The notes beneath the pieces are model-generated. The model made no database searches and was not told where the DNA came from. It worked only from the letters and a program-made list of their open reading frames with translations. This document shows positions 8,607-18,546 of a DNA stretch of 64,000 nucleotides, one piece after another. Each line of letters starts with the position of its first letter. Positions within the stretch are counted from its first letter, which is position 1. Both the position numbers and the translations under genes were made by a program. The stretch comes from Halalkalibacter krulwichiae. GTDB taxonomy: Bacteria > Bacillota > Bacilli > Bacillales > Bacillaceae_D. Where the stretch lies: the NCBI RefSeq assembly GCF_002109385.1, contig NZ_CP020814.1, forward strand, positions 2,007,501-2,071,500. Reading direction: 5' to 3'.

Positions 8607-9697
8607 TGAATCAAGTGCAAATTGAAGCCAAATCAAAAACATATGGTGTTTACATCGATGCCGGTATTCGTCATCAAGTTGGTGATTTGATTCAAGATGT
8701 AGTGACTGAGCCGATTTCATCGGTTCTAGTCATTACAGATTCCACTGTAGAACCACTTTATTTGCAAGATGTTGTAGCAAGCTTTCAAGATGTAGACATC
8801 TATACGGAAGTCATTAAGAGTGGAGAAGCATCTAAATCTTTTTCTGTGTATGAACAAGTCTTAACGAAGGCATTGGAAAGTTCTTTGGACAGGAAATCTT
8901 TAATCGTTGCTTTAGGTGGGGGAGTAGTTGGTGATTTAGCTGGTTTTGTAGCTGCTACTTACATGCGTGGGATTCGCTTCGTTCAAGTCCCAACGACCTT
9001 ACTAGCACACGATAGTAGTGTTGGGGGAAAGGTGGCAATTAATCATCCGCTCGGTAAAAATATGATCGGAAGCTTTCATCAACCTGAAGCTGTATTTTAC
9101 GATACAGAGGCATTATCTTCATTACCTGATAAGGAATGGAGATCAGGTTTTGCCGAAGTGATAAAACATGGATTTATCCAAGATGAGAATTTCTTAGTTT
9201 GGTTGCAAGGAATTAATAAGGTTAAAGAAATTCCTCTTGATCAACTTAGCACGTTATTAAAAAGGTCCATTTCAGTGAAAGCAAAAATCGTTCAAGAAGA
9301 CGAACAAGAATCGGGTGTACGTGCTTACTTGAATTTTGGGCATACACTAGGCCATGCAATAGAATCTGAACTAGGTTATGGAGCAATAACGCATGGAGAA
9401 GCTGTAGTGATTGGAATGGTTTTTGCTTTAAGAGTAAGTGAAGAAGTCAATCAGGTTGATTTAAATGTAACACAATATGAACAGTGGTTTAACGAATTAG
9501 GCTATCAAACGAAGGTACCTATGTCGTGTGATAAGAAAAGTCTTATTAGCAAAATGAAGCAAGATAAAAAGGCTGAGGCAAAATCAATAAAACTGGTTCT
9601 TTTAAATCGTGTTGGAGACCCTATTTTGATGAAAGTTCCACCGACCATTATTGAGAAAATATTAGTTGAACGAATGGAGGTGGAAAGTGTTGGTTAG
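8606..9697 (+). CDS. aroB: 3-dehydroquinate synthase
   Basis: 363 residues. AroB cyclises DAHP to 3-dehydroquinate with NAD and a divalent metal. The NAD-binding GGGVVGDLAGFVAATYMRG, the FVQVPTTLLAHDSSVGGKVAIN block and the metal-ligand regions GFAEVIKHGFI, LNFGHTLGHAIE and THGEAV are present. ATG 8606 shares its A with the aroC stop. The C-terminus runs 11 bases into aroH. Confidence 0.98.
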   Translation: MNQVQIEAKSKTYGVYIDAGIRHQVGDLIQDVVTEPISSVLVITDSTVEPLYLQDVVASFQDVDIYTEVIKSGEASKSFSVYEQVLTKALESSLDRKSLIVALGGGVVGDLAGFVAATYMRGIRFVQVPTTLLAHDSSVGGKVAINHPLGKNMIGSFHQPEAVFYDTEALSSLPDKEWRSGFAEVIKHGFIQDENFLVWLQGINKVKEIPLDQLSTLLKRSISVKAKIVQEDEQESGVRAYLNFGHTLGHAIESELGYGAITHGEAVVIGMVFALRVSEEVNQVDLNVTQYEQWFNELGYQTKVPMSCDKKSLISKMKQDKKAEAKSIKLVLLNRVGDPILMKVPPTIIEKILVERMEVESVG

Positions 9698-10061
9698 AGG
9701 TATAAGAGGTGCTATAACAATTGAACAAAATACTGATCAAGAGATTACAGAGGCATCGAAGGAATTAGTTCAAATCTTAATTGAACAAAATAATATTGAT
9801 CCAGAAACTGTAGCCCAAGTACTTTTTACTGTTACAGAAGATGTTACTGCGACATTCCCAGCAAAAGTGTTGAGAGAATTCCCAGGTTGGTCTTTTGTTC
9901 CTGTTGTATGTGCACGTGAAATTCCTGTTCCAGGTTCATTGCCGATGTGTATTCGTGTTCTTTTAACGGTTAATACAGAGTTAAAGCAAGATCAAATCTT
10001 TCATGCTTACTTACGAGATGCTAAAAAGCTCAGACCCGATTTAACCTTGACGAATGAATAA
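9687..10061 (+). CDS. aroH: Chorismate mutase, AroH type
   Basis: About 124 residues of the monofunctional AroH class, which rearranges chorismate to prephenate. The start VRGIRGAITIEQNTDQEI and the blocks FPAKVLREFPGWSFVPVVCAREI and CIRVLLTVNTE match B. subtilis AroH. No ATG is available. GTG 9687 lies 6 bases after GGAGG and is preferred over TTG 9690 (also plausible) and TTG 9666. It overlaps aroB by 11 bases. The trp promoter begins inside its last codons. Confidence 0.93.
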   Translation: MLVRGIRGAITIEQNTDQEITEASKELVQILIEQNNIDPETVAQVLFTVTEDVTATFPAKVLREFPGWSFVPVVCAREIPVPGSLPMCIRVLLTVNTELKQDQIFHAYLRDAKKLRPDLTLTNE

Positions 10062-10075
10062 GAACAGGGTAGACT
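10047..10075 (+). promoter_or_regulatory. trp operon promoter
   Basis: TTGACG (10047-10052) and TAGACT (10070-10075) are 17 bases apart, giving a start near 10082. It overlaps the end of aroH, as in B. subtilis. Its position places the TRAP leader entirely within the transcript. Confidence 0.8.
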
Positions 10076-10081
10076 GAGGGC

Positions 10082-10326
10082 AGATGAGAAAAGGAAAAAG
10101 AATTCCTTTATAGTTTAGTTTAAGTATGAGAAGAATTTGTATTAAATGAGAGATGAGTAGAGAATGAGATTGAGTTGAGGAGAGCAGAGTTTAGTTGAGG
10201 GATAAGTCTACCTATTAACCTCCTAAACAATTAGTTTAGGAGGTTTTATTATAATTAATTTCATATAAAGCTTTTATTCCCCCTCTCACTCATTTCATTC
10301 ATTCCAAAATTAAGGAGTGATTGTTA
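10082..10326 (+). promoter_or_regulatory. TRAP-controlled trp leader with attenuator
   Basis: A 5' stem-loop (AAAGGAA 10090-10096 with TTCCTTT 10103-10109) is followed by TAG 10111, TAG 10116, AAG 10122 and GAG 10128. The main array is GAG at 10148, 10155, 10160, 10166, 10172, 10177, 10182, 10187, TAG 10192 and GAG 10197, mostly 2-3 bases apart. GTTTAG (10189-10194) and GAGG (10197-10200) can pair with CCTCCTAAAC (10219-10228) as an antiterminator. The same segment pairs instead with GTTTAGGAGG (10234-10243), followed by TTTT, as a terminator. TRAP bound to the triplets would block the antiterminator. Confidence 0.93.
10217..10248 (+). terminator. trp attenuator terminator
   Basis: AACCTCCTAAAC (10217-10228) pairs perfectly with GTTTAGGAGGTT (10234-10245) around a 5-base loop, with a T run following. 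It is mutually exclusive with the antiterminator described for the leader. Confidence 0.92.
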
Positions 10327-11838
10327 ATGATAACCCCAACGTTTTTAGAATTTGAGAAAGCTGCATCGTCGTATCAAACTATTCCCGTTTATCAGCGTTT
10401 TTTTGCGGATGGATTAACTCCTATTCAAATTGTCCATCAATTATCCGACCAAGTTTCCTTTTTACTTGAAAGTAAAGATGAACAATCACCGTGGTCTAGA
10501 TATTCTTTTATTGGATTAAACCCAATGTTTGAACTAGTAGAAGAAGAACGCGTTTATCGTACGTACTCAAAAGACCGCGAAGTGATTATTGAATCAAGTT
10601 CATTTCAAGAGGCTTTTAACGACACAATGAATTATTTGAATGTTCAGCCGGTTGATATCCCAATTCCATTTCGTGGTGGAGCAGTTGGATACATGAGTTA
10701 TGATGCAATTGAAACAATTGAACCTATTCTTTTGACTAATTCTACAGATCGTTTGCCATATTATCAGTTTCTCTTTTGTCAAACATTAATTGCATATGAT
10801 CATACGAATAAAGAGCTTTCGATTGTCGTTCACGCACAGCCAAGTGAAGGAGAATCTTTAGTTAATACGTATCATTGTGCTCGAGCAGAGATTAAACGAA
10901 TTTCTTCTATATTGGAAAATCCGACTAATGGATTAAACTTGAAAAACACGCCTAATGCTGAAGAAGAAGTTTCTTTTGAACATATTACATCAAACTATGA
11001 AAAAGAGTCATTTATAGCTGATGTTGAAAAAATAAAAGAGTATATCAAAGCTGGGGATGTCTTCCAGACCGTGTTATCTCAACGTTTTGAAATGAATCTG
11101 TCTGCATCTGCCCTAGATGTTTATCGTGTACTAAGAATGGTCAATCCATCTCCATACTTGTTTTATTTAAAGTTCGATGAGGTTGAAGTTGTTGGAAGTT
11201 CTCCAGAACGACTTGTTCAAGTACAAGATGGTCACGTGGAAATTCATCCGATTGCCGGAACGAGAAAGCGCGGAAAAACAGAGCTCGAAGATCGTTTATT
11301 GGAAGAAGATTTATTAGCTGATGAAAAAGAAAGAGCTGAACATTATATGCTTGTTGATCTAGCCCGAAATGATGTAGGTCGTATTGCTGAATATGGCTCT
11401 GTAGAAACCCCTACTTTACTCGAGGTTGGAAGATTCTCACATGTGATGCATATTATATCGAAAGTAACCGGTAGGCTACGTCAAGGTACTGAGCCATTAG
11501 AAGCACTTATGGCATCTTTCCCGGCAGGAACGGTATCTGGAGCTCCGAAAATTCGTGCAATGGAAATTTTACAAGAGCTTGAGCCGACTAAACGTGGGAT
11601 CTATGCAGGTGCAATCGGTTATCTTGGATATGACGGAAATATAGATTCGTGTATCGCAATTCGGACAATGGTCATTCAAAATGGTAAAGCCTTTATTCAA
11701 GCAGGAGCAGGAATTGTAGCAGATTCAGATCCTGAAAAAGAGTATGAAGAAACGCAAAATAAGGCGAAAGCATTGATTCGAGCAGCTCAAATGGCGGAAG
11801 AAATGTTTGGTGAGAAAGGGGTAACTAATCATGCTTAA
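10327..11838 (+). CDS. trpE: Anthranilate synthase component I
   Basis: 503 residues. It makes anthranilate from chorismate with ammonia supplied by a glutamine amidotransferase subunit. Chorismate-binding blocks are visible: GDVFQTVLSQRFE, PSPYLFYLKFDEVEVVGSSPE, HPIAGTRKRGKT, DLARNDVGRI, SFPAGTVSGAPKIRAMEI and GYDGNIDSCIAIRTM. The N-terminal feedback element LLESKDEQSPWSRYSFIG (near residue 50) is typical. ATG 10327 follows AAGGAGTGA; the TTG at 10321 is rejected. It is the first gene of trpEDCFBA and no trpG follows it. Confidence 0.98.
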   Translation: MITPTFLEFEKAASSYQTIPVYQRFFADGLTPIQIVHQLSDQVSFLLESKDEQSPWSRYSFIGLNPMFELVEEERVYRTYSKDREVIIESSSFQEAFNDTMNYLNVQPVDIPIPFRGGAVGYMSYDAIETIEPILLTNSTDRLPYYQFLFCQTLIAYDHTNKELSIVVHAQPSEGESLVNTYHCARAEIKRISSILENPTNGLNLKNTPNAEEEVSFEHITSNYEKESFIADVEKIKEYIKAGDVFQTVLSQRFEMNLSASALDVYRVLRMVNPSPYLFYLKFDEVEVVGSSPERLVQVQDGHVEIHPIAGTRKRGKTELEDRLLEEDLLADEKERAEHYMLVDLARNDVGRIAEYGSVETPTLLEVGRFSHVMHIISKVTGRLRQGTEPLEALMASFPAGTVSGAPKIRAMEILQELEPTKRGIYAGAIGYLGYDGNIDSCIAIRTMVIQNGKAFIQAGAGIVADSDPEKEYEETQNKAKALIRAAQMAEEMFGEKGVTNHA

Positions 11839-12847
11839 GAACATTTTGAGGTCTTGTTTAGATGGATATACGATGACTGAGCAAGAGGCGCAAGAGGTTA
11901 TGGATGAAATCATGACCGGTCAAGCGACGGCAAGCCAAATTGCAAGTCTTTTAACATTAATGAGATTTCGAGGAGAAACAGTTGATGAAATGACCGGCTT
12001 TGCTCGATCTATGCAAGCTCATTCGATTCGTATTAAAACAGATGACTTTACTGTTGTTGATACGTGTGGAACTGGTGGAGATGAATTAAGTACGTTTAAC
12101 ATCTCAACGGCTTCAGCTATTGTGTTATCAGCTTTGGGTGTTCGTGTTGCAAAACATGGGAATCGCGCTGTATCTTCTAAAAGTGGTAGTGCAGATGTTC
12201 TAGAAGAACTTCAAGTTCCAACTCAACACACAAAAGAAGAAGCTAGGAAATCTCTGGTTAATTCCAACTTGTGTTTCTTATTTGCACCTCTTTATCACCA
12301 ATCTATGAAACATGCTGTTACTCCTAGAAAAGAAATTGGATTTAGAACCATTTTTAATTTACTTGGTCCTTTAACGAATCCAGCAGGTGCCAAGCATCAA
12401 TTATTAGGAGTATATAACCATGATTTTGCAAAGAAAATGGCAGATACATTAATCCGCTTAGGGACGACGAGAACGCTTCTGGTCACTGGTGGAGAGGGCT
12501 TAGATGAGTTATCAATTACAACTGAATCGAAAGTGATTGAAGTGAACGGAACAGAAAAGAAAATCTATACGATTAGTCCTGAGGATGTGGGATTAAAGCG
12601 AGGGGCTTTAGAAGACATACAAGTAAAGACTCCGTCTGAAAGTGCTGCTTTAATTCAGCAAATTTTTAAAGGTGAAGCAAATGAATCAGCTACTGGAATT
12701 GTTGCGTTCAATTCAGCAGCAGCTCTTTACGCTGTTAAAGAGGTCTCATCAATCGCCGAAGGCGTTGAAATAGTTCAAAAGGCCATCCAAACTGGAGTGG
12801 TTTACAAGCACTATCAATCGATACAGGAGGCTCGTCAACATGCTTGA
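11831..12847 (+). CDS. trpD: Anthranilate phosphoribosyltransferase
   Basis: 338 residues. The enzyme joins anthranilate to PRPP. The PRPP-binding motif DTCGTGGDELSTFNIST (near residue 76) and KHGNRAVSSKSGSADVLEEL are intact, as are RKEIGFRTIFNLLGPLTNPAG and VTGGEGLDELS. It overlaps the end of trpE and the start of trpC by 8 bases each, indicating coupled translation. Confidence 0.98.
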   Translation: MLKNILRSCLDGYTMTEQEAQEVMDEIMTGQATASQIASLLTLMRFRGETVDEMTGFARSMQAHSIRIKTDDFTVVDTCGTGGDELSTFNISTASAIVLSALGVRVAKHGNRAVSSKSGSADVLEELQVPTQHTKEEARKSLVNSNLCFLFAPLYHQSMKHAVTPRKEIGFRTIFNLLGPLTNPAGAKHQLLGVYNHDFAKKMADTLIRLGTTRTLLVTGGEGLDELSITTESKVIEVNGTEKKIYTISPEDVGLKRGALEDIQVKTPSESAALIQQIFKGEANESATGIVAFNSAAALYAVKEVSSIAEGVEIVQKAIQTGVVYKHYQSIQEARQHA

Positions 12848-13613
12848 AAAAATACTTGAAACGAAGCGAGAGGAAATTGCGGCATTAACACTTCCTGATC
12901 AAGTTGATGTTCCGCATTTCTCTCTATACAAAGCATTAAAAAAACCTAAGCGCTCTATTGGCTTAATTGCTGAAGTGAAAAAAGCATCACCGTCGAAAGG
13001 GCTTATTAAAGAACATTTTAACCCTGAAGAAATAGCAAAAGGGTATGAAGCAGGAGGGGCAGATGCGATTTCTGTTCTAACAGACCAAAAGTACTTTCAA
13101 GGTCATCGTAATTATTTAACAACTGTGAAAAAAACAGTTGCATTACCAATTATGAGAAAAGACTTTATCATAAGTAAACAACAAATTGATGAGACAGTAA
13201 GAATGGGCGCCGATGCAATGTTATTAATTGTAGGGACGGTCCCTATTAATGAATTAAAAGAGCTTTATGACTATGCGTATAGTCTAGGGCTAGAGTGCTT
13301 AGTTGAAGTTCATGCGAAAAGTGAATTAGAAGAACTAGTATCATTATTTCATCCGAAAATTATTGGAGTAAACAATCGTAATCTTAAAACGTTTGAAACC
13401 TCCTTATCGCAAACAGACGAGATGGCGTCACTTATTCCAAAAGGTAGCCTTTTTGTAAGTGAGAGTGGTATCCATCATAAAGAAGATCTCGAACGAGTAG
13501 GAAAAGCTGGAGCTTCTGGAGTACTAGTCGGAGAATCGTTAATGAGGGCTGTCACACCAGAGGAAGGTATTTCCGTTTTGTTTGGGGGAGAGTCTATTGT
13601 ATCCTCTTCTTAA
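12840..13613 (+). CDS. trpC: Indole-3-glycerol phosphate synthase
   Basis: 257-residue (beta/alpha)8 barrel. Catalytic blocks: IAEVKKASPSKGLI (Lys and Ser near residues 52-56), AISVLTDQKYFQG, LPIMRKDFIISKQQI, GADAMLLIV, CLVEVHAKSELE, IIGVNNRNLKTFE and SESGIHHKED. It closes the indole ring from the carboxyphenylamino precursor. ATG 12840 overlaps trpD by 8 bases, and an AGGAGG lies shortly before it. Confidence 0.98.
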   Translation: MLEKILETKREEIAALTLPDQVDVPHFSLYKALKKPKRSIGLIAEVKKASPSKGLIKEHFNPEEIAKGYEAGGADAISVLTDQKYFQGHRNYLTTVKKTVALPIMRKDFIISKQQIDETVRMGADAMLLIVGTVPINELKELYDYAYSLGLECLVEVHAKSELEELVSLFHPKIIGVNNRNLKTFETSLSQTDEMASLIPKGSLFVSESGIHHKEDLERVGKAGASGVLVGESLMRAVTPEEGISVLFGGESIVSSS

Positions 13614-14253
13614 GCTTTGTGGAAATCACTCTTCTGATGATACGAAACTAGTTTTCTCTAGTACGGCAGATTACGTCGGTTTCGTTTTTGCACAAAGCAA
13701 GCGACAAGTGTCCGTGGATCAGCTGAAACGGTGGTTAAAGGATAGAAAAACAGAAGAAAAAAAGGTTGTAGCCTTATTTGTTAATGAGTCAGTTGAGACA
13801 ATCAAGGAAGTTGTTTCAACGTTACCTATTGATATTATCCAATGTCATGGGAGTGAAAGCGCGGAACAATTAAGAGAAGTAAAGAGCGTTACAGGTTTAC
13901 CCATATGGAAAGCCATTCACCACAATGAACAAGCGATAAATACGATGAGCAGCTATACAGGAATTGTTGATGGATATATTGTTGATTGTAAAGTTGGCAA
14001 TCAGTGGGGAGGAACAGGAGTTTCTTTTGACTGGAACTATATTCCAAACTATTTAGCAGAAGGAAAAGTTCAAGGGGTTCCTGTGTTTATCGCTGGTGGA
14101 ATCAACCCTAGCAATATTAAAAAAGTTCTTCGCTACAAGCCAGACGGAATCGATGTTTCTAGTGGGATTGAAGAAGAAGGTAGAAAATCGCGGAAATTAA
14201 TAGCAGAGCTAGAAGAAAGGATGAATCGGCATGATAACAGCACATCCAGATAA
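13597..14253 (+). CDS. trpF: Phosphoribosylanthranilate isomerase
   Basis: 218 residues. [12 protein letters not shown] carries the conserved cysteine near the N-terminus; [57 protein letters not shown] and GIDVSSGIE follow. It isomerises phosphoribosylanthranilate. TTG 13597 is chosen because GGGGGAG sits 7 bases upstream and the length then matches B. subtilis TrpF; the earlier TTG 13582 lacks a good site. It overlaps trpC by 17 bases. Confidence 0.95.
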   Translation: MYPLLKLCGNHSSDDTKLVFSSTADYVGFVFAQSKRQVSVDQLKRWLKDRKTEEKKVVALFVNESVETIKEVVSTLPIDIIQCHGSESAEQLREVKSVTGLPIWKAIHHNEQAINTMSSYTGIVDGYIVDCKVGNQWGGTGVSFDWNYIPNYLAEGKVQGVPVFIAGGINPSNIKKVLRYKPDGIDVSSGIEEEGRKSRKLIAELEERMNRHDNSTSR

Positions 14254-15433
14254 AAACGGGCGCTTCGGTGAATTTGGAGGGAAATATGTTCCTGAGACGC
14301 TTATGAGTGTAATTGAAGAACTAGAAGCAGCTTTAGACGAAGCGATGGCTGATGAATCTTTTAAAGAGGAATATTTAACAAATTTGAAGGAATATGCTGG
14401 ACGACCAACAACTTTGTCATATGCGGAAAATGTGACGAAGGAACTAGGAGGAGCCAAAATATACTTAAAACGTGAAGACTTGCTTCACACAGGCGCGCAC
14501 AAGTTAAATAATGCAATGGGACAAGCACTTCTAGCTAAAAAGATGGGGAAAACAAAAATAGTCGCAGAGACAGGTGCAGGCCAGCACGGTGTAGCTTCAG
14601 CGACGATTGCAGCTAGATTTGGCCTTGAGTGCAAAGTATTTATGGGTGCCGAAGATATGGAACGTCAAGCATTAAATGTGTTTCGAATGGAGATGCTTGG
14701 AGCGGAGGTTGTTCCTGCGACGTCAGGAAGCAAAACATTAAAGGATGCCACAAACGAGGCGATTCGTTATTGGGTAGCGAACGCTGAAGATACATTCTAC
14801 TTAATTGGATCAGTAGTTGGTCCTCATCCGTACCCGAAGATGGTTCGAGATTTTCAAAGAATCATTGGTGATGAAGCAAAGGCACAGTTTTTAAATAGAG
14901 AAAAACACCTCCCAAATGAAATAATTGCATGTGTAGGTGGAGGTAGTAATGCAATTGGTATGTTTTACCCGTTTCTCGAAGATGAAGTTACGTTAATTGG
15001 AGTAGAAGCCGCTGGTTTAGGTGTGGAAACAGATAAACATGCTGCCACAATCACTCATGGTCGAAAGGGAGTAATACATGGCTCTCTAACCTATTTATTG
15101 CAGGATGAAGCCGGCCAAATTATTGAGCCATATTCGATTTCTGCTGGGTTAGATTATCCGGGTATTGGACCTGAGCATGCCTTTTTAGCGAATAATGGAC
15201 GGGTTAAATATGAGGCAGTTACTGATCAGCAAGCACTTGATGCTTTGAAGCTACTATCGGAGAAAGAAGGGATTATTCCAGCAGTTGAGTCAGCTCATGC
15301 TTTAGCTAAAGCATTTGAACGTGCGCAAGAACTATCACCAGATGATACAATTCTTGTTTGTCTATCAGGGCGTGGAGACAAAGATGTTCATACTTTAATG
15401 AAACATTTCCGAGGTGAGACAGATGGCAAGTAA
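14231..15433 (+). CDS. trpB: Tryptophan synthase beta subunit
   Basis: 400 residues. PLP-dependent synthesis of tryptophan from indole and serine. Visible are [16 protein letters not shown] at the start, [19 protein letters not shown] with the PLP lysine of [21 protein letters not shown], the phosphate-binding [13 protein letters not shown] and the C-terminal [14 protein letters not shown]. The start at 14231 lies 23 bases inside trpF, after AGAAAGGATG. Confidence 0.98.
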   Translation: MITAHPDKNGRFGEFGGKYVPETLMSVIEELEAALDEAMADESFKEEYLTNLKEYAGRPTTLSYAENVTKELGGAKIYLKREDLLHTGAHKLNNAMGQALLAKKMGKTKIVAETGAGQHGVASATIAARFGLECKVFMGAEDMERQALNVFRMEMLGAEVVPATSGSKTLKDATNEAIRYWVANAEDTFYLIGSVVGPHPYPKMVRDFQRIIGDEAKAQFLNREKHLPNEIIACVGGGSNAIGMFYPFLEDEVTLIGVEAAGLGVETDKHAATITHGRKGVIHGSLTYLLQDEAGQIIEPYSISAGLDYPGIGPEHAFLANNGRVKYEAVTDQQALDALKLLSEKEGIIPAVESAHALAKAFERAQELSPDDTILVCLSGRGDKDVHTLMKHFRGETDGK

Positions 15434-16226
15434 TCGTATGCAAATAGCAACAGAAAGTGAGAAGCCATTATTCATCCCTTTTATCACGGCGGGGGATCCA
15501 ACGGCAGAAGTAACAGTTGAAATTGCTCTAAGTTTAGAAGAAGCTGGAGCGAGTATTTTAGAACTTGGTATTCCATATTCAGACCCTCTCGCTGATGGAC
15601 CTACAATTCAGGAAGCATCAAAGAGAGCACTAAGTTCTGGAATGTCATTAGAAAAAGCTTTAAAACTAGTTCCTTTAATGAGAGAACGAGGGTTATCAAT
15701 ACCAGTGGTTATTTTCACTTACTATAATCCATTGTTGCAATATGGGGAAGAGCGCTTTGCGAGTGTTGCAGCTGAGTTAGGAATTGATGGGGTGCTTGTC
15801 CCAGATCTACCATATGAAGAAAGTGAATATTTAGACCAACTATGTGAAAAGAACCATCTTTCCTTAATTTCTTTAGTTGCTCCTACTTCAAAGCAACGAA
15901 TGATTAAAATAGCAAAACGAGCTAAAGGATTTTTATATTGTGTTTCATCGTTAGGTGTAACAGGGGTACGTAATCAATTAGACCCTCGTATTTATGACTT
16001 TTTAAAAACAGTAAGAGAAGCAAGTACGATTCCGACAGCAGTCGGCTTTGGGATTTCGTCAAATGAGCAAGTGAAAGCGATGAGTGAGCATGCCGATGGT
16101 GTCGTTGTTGGTAGTGCACTTGTAGCCGAAATTGGTGCGAGACAAAAAGAACTTACCGATAGTAACACGCGTCCTGAAGCACTTCAAGAAATAAAAAGGT
16201 TTGTTTCGACACTGATTTCATCGTAA
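15423..16226 (+). CDS. trpA: Tryptophan synthase alpha subunit
   Basis: 267-residue barrel enzyme releasing indole from indoleglycerol phosphate and channelling it to TrpB. Active-site regions are [21 protein letters not shown] (Glu and Asp) and the phosphate-binding [28 protein letters not shown] 15423 follows GAGGTGA; GTG 15414 is possible but less well placed. It overlaps trpB by 11 bases. hisC follows after 42 bases. Confidence 0.97.
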   Translation: MASNRMQIATESEKPLFIPFITAGDPTAEVTVEIALSLEEAGASILELGIPYSDPLADGPTIQEASKRALSSGMSLEKALKLVPLMRERGLSIPVVIFTYYNPLLQYGEERFASVAAELGIDGVLVPDLPYEESEYLDQLCEKNHLSLISLVAPTSKQRMIKIAKRAKGFLYCVSSLGVTGVRNQLDPRIYDFLKTVREASTIPTAVGFGISSNEQVKAMSEHADGVVVGSALVAEIGARQKELTDSNTRPEALQEIKRFVSTLISS

Positions 16227-16268
16227 CATAATAATGTAGGACATTTCTGATAAATGAGGTGCTAATGA

Positions 16269-17369
16269 ATGCAAGCAAAACCACAGTTGCTTGGTTTACC
16301 TTCGTATAAACCAGGTAAACCGATCGATGAAGTAAAAAGAGAGTTAGGATTATCTAAAGTTATAAAGCTAGCTTCCAACGAGAACCCATATGGTTCATCC
16401 AAGAAAGCATCAGAAGCAATTCAAAGTATAGCTTTCGATACGGCCATTTATCCTGATGGATATGCGGCTACTATTCGTGAAAAAATTGCGGCTAAAATAG
16501 GTGTTAATGAGAACCAACTTGTCTTTGGCAATGGTTCAGATGAGGTCATTCAATTTTTATGCAGAGCGTTTCTAACGCCAGACACGAATACGATAACAGC
16601 CGATCCAACTTTTTCACAATATAAATTAAACGCAACGATTGAAGGGGCTGAGGTGCGTGAAGTACCGTCTGTAGACGGTGTTCATGATCTTGAGGCAATG
16701 TTAGAGGCAATTGACGAAAATACTCGTATTATTTGGGTGTGTAATCCGAATAACCCTTCTGGTACATATGTGAATGAGGATGCGTTTGTTGACTTTTTGG
16801 AGCGTGTACCTGAACATGTTCTAGTCGTATCTGATGAGGCTTATTATGAGTATGTTACTGCTAATGATTATCCAGAGACAGTTCCTTTACTTGAAAAGTT
16901 TGACAACTTAATTATTCTACGTACTTTTTCAAAAGCTTATGGATTAGCAGCTTTACGAATAGGATACGGAATAGCTAATCCACAATTGATTTCAACACTT
17001 GATCCTGTAAGGCCGCCATTTAATAACACAACTTTTGCTCATGCAGCTGCTGTTGCTGCTTTAGAGGATGAAGGTTTTATTGCAGACTGTGTAGAGAAAA
17101 ACACGAAATCATTGAAGCAGTTTGAAGATTTTTGTGATAAATATAATCTTAAATATTACCCATCACAAACAAATTTTATTTTAATTGACTTTAAACGCTC
17201 TGGTGATGAGGTATTTAACTATTTGTTAAAGAAAGGTTTTATCATTCGTTCAGGCGAAGCACTTGGTTTTCCAACGTGTGCTCGTATTACTGTAGGAACA
17301 GATGAGGAAAATAAAGAATTGTTCTCAGTATTAGAGGAGATGCTTACGGCCCACCCAGTAGAACAATGA
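16269..17369 (+). CDS. hisC: Histidinol-phosphate / aromatic aminotransferase
   Basis: 366-residue fold-type I PLP aminotransferase. Features: [40 protein letters not shown], the VSDEAYYEY stretch, and the PLP-lysine region [17 protein letters not shown]. In B. subtilis the hisC gene at this position serves both histidine synthesis and transamination of prephenate-derived keto acids. The location between trpA and tyrA suggests the same dual role here, which is inference. Confidence 0.95.
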   Translation: MQAKPQLLGLPSYKPGKPIDEVKRELGLSKVIKLASNENPYGSSKKASEAIQSIAFDTAIYPDGYAATIREKIAAKIGVNENQLVFGNGSDEVIQFLCRAFLTPDTNTITADPTFSQYKLNATIEGAEVREVPSVDGVHDLEAMLEAIDENTRIIWVCNPNNPSGTYVNEDAFVDFLERVPEHVLVVSDEAYYEYVTANDYPETVPLLEKFDNLIILRTFSKAYGLAALRIGYGIANPQLISTLDPVRPPFNNTTFAHAAAVAALEDEGFIADCVEKNTKSLKQFEDFCDKYNLKYYPSQTNFILIDFKRSGDEVFNYLLKKGFIIRSGEALGFPTCARITVGTDEENKELFSVLEEMLTAHPVEQ

Positions 17370-17377
17370 TTCAGGAT

Positions 17378-17413
17378 AAGAAATCGTCTTTCTAACTGAG
17401 AGACGGTTTTCTT
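17378..17413 (+). terminator. Weak intercistronic hairpin between hisC and tyrA
   Basis: AAGAAATCGTCT (17378-17389) can pair with AGACGGTTTTCTT (17401-17413) with one bulge. No T run follows the stem, so it is more likely a processing site or leaky attenuator than a full stop. Confidence 0.35.
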
Positions 17414-17437
17414 ACTAGGTGTTGAGGAGAGTATAAA

Positions 17438-18535
17438 ATGGAGCGAACGGTTTTCATTGTTGGCCTTGGATTAATTGGCGGTTCTATTGCTCTTGCTATT
17501 CGTAAAGAGCATAACGTTAACATCTGTGGCTTTGACATTTCAGAAGAACAGCTGAAAATGGCTTTGTCTCTTAAAGTAATTGATGAGGCATTTCAGACGA
17601 TTGAAGAAGGTGTAAAGAAAGCGGATTTAATTATTCTTGCGACACCTGTTACAAAGACTGAACGTTTAATGCGGGAAATATCGACTTATGAGTTGAAACC
17701 TGGTGCAATTATAACGGATGTTGGTAGTACGAAAAAACGTATCGTTAAAGAAGCAAGTTGTTTAAAAGAAAAAGGCGTTACTTTCATTGGTGGTCACCCT
17801 ATGGCAGGTTCACATAAAAGTGGAGTTGAAGCTGCAAGAGAGCATTTATTTGAGAATGCATTTTATATTTTAACACCAGCTGAAGGTACGGATGTCCGCG
17901 CAATCATTCAGCTTCAAAATTGGCTTAAAGGAACAAGAGCGACTTTCATTGAATTAACGGCTGAGCAGCATGATAGATTAGCTGGTGCGATTAGTCATTT
18001 TCCACACGTAATTGCCGCAAGCCTTGTTCATCAAATTGCAAAAATTGAGGGAGAAGATCCACTCGTTTCAAGGTTGGCTGCAGGTGGATTTCGAGACATT
18101 ACACGGATAGCCTCAGCAAGTCCAACGATGTGGCGTGATATTCTTTTACATAATAAAGAAAGTCTATTGCAACTTCTTAAATCATGGACTAATGAAATGG
18201 AACATGTCAAAACTTTAATAGAAGAAGAGAGTGCAGACGAAATATTTTCATATTTCCAAGTAGCTAAAGAATTTCGGGATGGCCTTCCAGTAAGGGAAAA
18301 AGGCGCAATTCCATCTTTCTATGATTTATTTGTCGATGTTCCAGACCACCCTGGTGTTATTTCTGACGTGACGAGTATTCTCGCGCAACATCAAATTAGT
18401 TTGACAAATATTCGTATTTTAGAAACAAGAGAGGATATCATGGGGGTTCTTCGATTAAGTTTTCGTTCAGAAGAAGACCGGGAAAGAGCACAAATAAAAC
18501 TACATCAAGAAATGTATGATACGTATATTTTGTAA
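17438..18535 (+). CDS. tyrA: Prephenate dehydrogenase with C-terminal ACT domain
   Basis: 365 residues. The NAD-binding site is [17 protein letters not shown] at the N-terminus. [30 protein letters not shown] and [16 protein letters not shown] are prephenate dehydrogenase signatures. The last ~70 residues ([24 protein letters not shown] onward) form an ACT domain, which usually binds tyrosine for feedback control. It converts prephenate to 4-hydroxyphenylpyruvate. A good Shine-Dalgarno (TTGAGGAGAG) precedes the ATG. Confidence 0.97.
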   Translation: MERTVFIVGLGLIGGSIALAIRKEHNVNICGFDISEEQLKMALSLKVIDEAFQTIEEGVKKADLIILATPVTKTERLMREISTYELKPGAIITDVGSTKKRIVKEASCLKEKGVTFIGGHPMAGSHKSGVEAAREHLFENAFYILTPAEGTDVRAIIQLQNWLKGTRATFIELTAEQHDRLAGAISHFPHVIAASLVHQIAKIEGEDPLVSRLAAGGFRDITRIASASPTMWRDILLHNKESLLQLLKSWTNEMEHVKTLIEEESADEIFSYFQVAKEFRDGLPVREKGAIPSFYDLFVDVPDHPGVISDVTSILAQHQISLTNIRILETREDIMGVLRLSFRSEEDRERAQIKLHQEMYDTYIL

Positions 18536-18546
18536 GGAGTGGTAAA

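Noticed and set aside
10148..10199. Short direct repeats as a CRISPR or minisatellite
   Set aside because: The repeated unit is only GAG/TAG every five bases in the trp leader, which is TRAP binding architecture. No CRISPR array or cas gene is present in the window.
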